DNA of 6,724 nt from Acidobacteriota bacterium. GTDB lineage: Bacteria > Acidobacteriota > Terriglobia > UBA7540. Shown here in pieces: positions 6,479-6,724 of the stretch; the first letter of the stretch is position 1; every line of letters starts with the position of its first letter. The notes under the pieces are model-generated. The model saw only the letters and a list, made by a program, of their open reading frames with translations, searched no databases and was not told where the DNA came from. Made by a program: the position numbers and the translations under genes. The DNA is taken from assembly GCA_021784615.1 (NCBI GenBank), contig JAJYHU010000344.1, positions 1 to 6,724 of the forward strand, given 5' to 3'.

Positions 6479-6537
6479 AACCGGCCAGGCTTTAGGGCCT
6501 GCTTCCGCTCTCTTCGAGAGCAGGATGCGTGCCGGTT
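6479..6537. other. Potential three-way-junction RNA structure
   Basis: Three nested inverted repeats fit one fold. The outer stem is AACCGGC (6479-6485) with GCCGGTT (6531-6537). Inside it are CAGGC (6486-6490) with GCCTG (6497-6501) and GCTCTC (6507-6512) with GAGAGC (6516-6521). Unpaired linkers are CTTCC and AGGATGCGT. It lies 39 bases after the aminotransferase stop, between convergent genes. I do not recognise a known RNA family; it may be a 3' structure, a small RNA or a repeat unit. Confidence 0.4.
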
Positions 6538-6608
6538 GCTTCCCGCGGCTTCCGAGGCAAACTCACCGCAAAGCCGCAGGCAGCGATTCTGCCCGTGAAA
6601 AACAAAAC

Positions 6609-6634
6609 GGGCGGAAGCCTTGCGGCTGCCGCCC
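6609..6634. terminator. Bidirectional intrinsic terminator
   Basis: GGGCGG (6609-6614) pairs with CCGCCC (6629-6634) and, past one A-G mismatch, AGCC (6616-6619) pairs with GGCT (6624-6627) around TTGC. On the minus strand the stem is followed by GTTTTGTTTTT (complement of 6598-6608), an excellent U-tract, 32 bases after the stop of the minus-strand gene. On the + strand it is followed by a weaker T-rich stretch (GCCTTTATTCCGTTC), so it probably also stops readthrough from the aminotransferase side. Confidence 0.8.
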
Positions 6635-6665
6635 GCCTTTATTCCGTTCTGTTCTTTCCCTTGAA

Positions 6666-6724
6666 CTACGGGCAGGAATAGCCGGACGGAGGCACGTACG
6701 GACTCACCACCGGCTCGCCTTCGT
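6666..6724 (-). CDS. C-terminal end of a minus-strand gene, unrecognised
   Basis: Reading the minus strand from the window edge, one frame gives EGEPVVSPYVPPSGYSCP and then TAG at 6668-6666. The start is outside. Only 18 residues are visible, too few to assign a family. The proline/serine-rich tail with a near-terminal cysteine looks like a flexible end. Support comes from the strong terminator just downstream of the stop on this strand. It is convergent with the aminotransferase gene. Confidence 0.45.
   Translation of the reverse strand, partial: EGEPVVSPYVPPSGYSCP

Overview
The window is GC-rich, gene-dense bacterial DNA with nearly all genes on the + strand, TTG and probably ATT start codons, and an intergenic repeat of the 'CACAGAG / CTCTGTG' type. 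These traits fit an Acidobacteriota-like soil bacterium, but this is a weak inference: no rRNA or marker gene is present, and other GC-rich environmental phyla are possible.

Left part (1-1334): the C-terminal 59 codons of an unrecognised gene end in an ATGA overlap with a short UvrC-like protein (177-1334). That protein keeps the four-cysteine cluster region and the UVR motif of UvrC. Its GIY-YIG nuclease site looks degenerate, and it lacks the RNase H-like nuclease and helix-hairpin-helix half of full UvrC.

Middle (1335-2360): an IS1380-family transposase remnant. Its N-terminus is frame-scrambled and its C-terminus, including the third acidic catalytic residue, is lost. About 290 bases of hairpin-rich sequence without a credible gene follow.

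Right part (2361-6439): three + strand genes look like part of a surface-polysaccharide or nucleotide-sugar locus. They are an FAD-dependent oxidoreductase of the amine oxidase / UDP-galactopyranose mutase-like type (TTG start, strong Shine-Dalgarno), a UDP-N-acetylhexosamine 6-dehydrogenase of the WbpA type, and a DegT/DnrJ/EryC1/StrS PLP aminotransferase. The dehydrogenase and aminotransferase would fit a pathway to an amino-uronic acid sugar nucleotide, as WbpA and WbpE do in other bacteria. The C3 oxidase and N-acetyltransferase such a route needs are not in the window.

End (6440-6724): a convergent intergenic region holds a possible three-way-junction structure and a strong bidirectional terminator. 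The last 59 bases carry the C-terminal end of a minus-strand gene. No CRISPR array, complete tRNA or rRNA was seen. The most interesting points are the apparently nuclease-dead UvrC-like protein, the likely ATT start of the aminotransferase, and the structured elements at 6479-6634.
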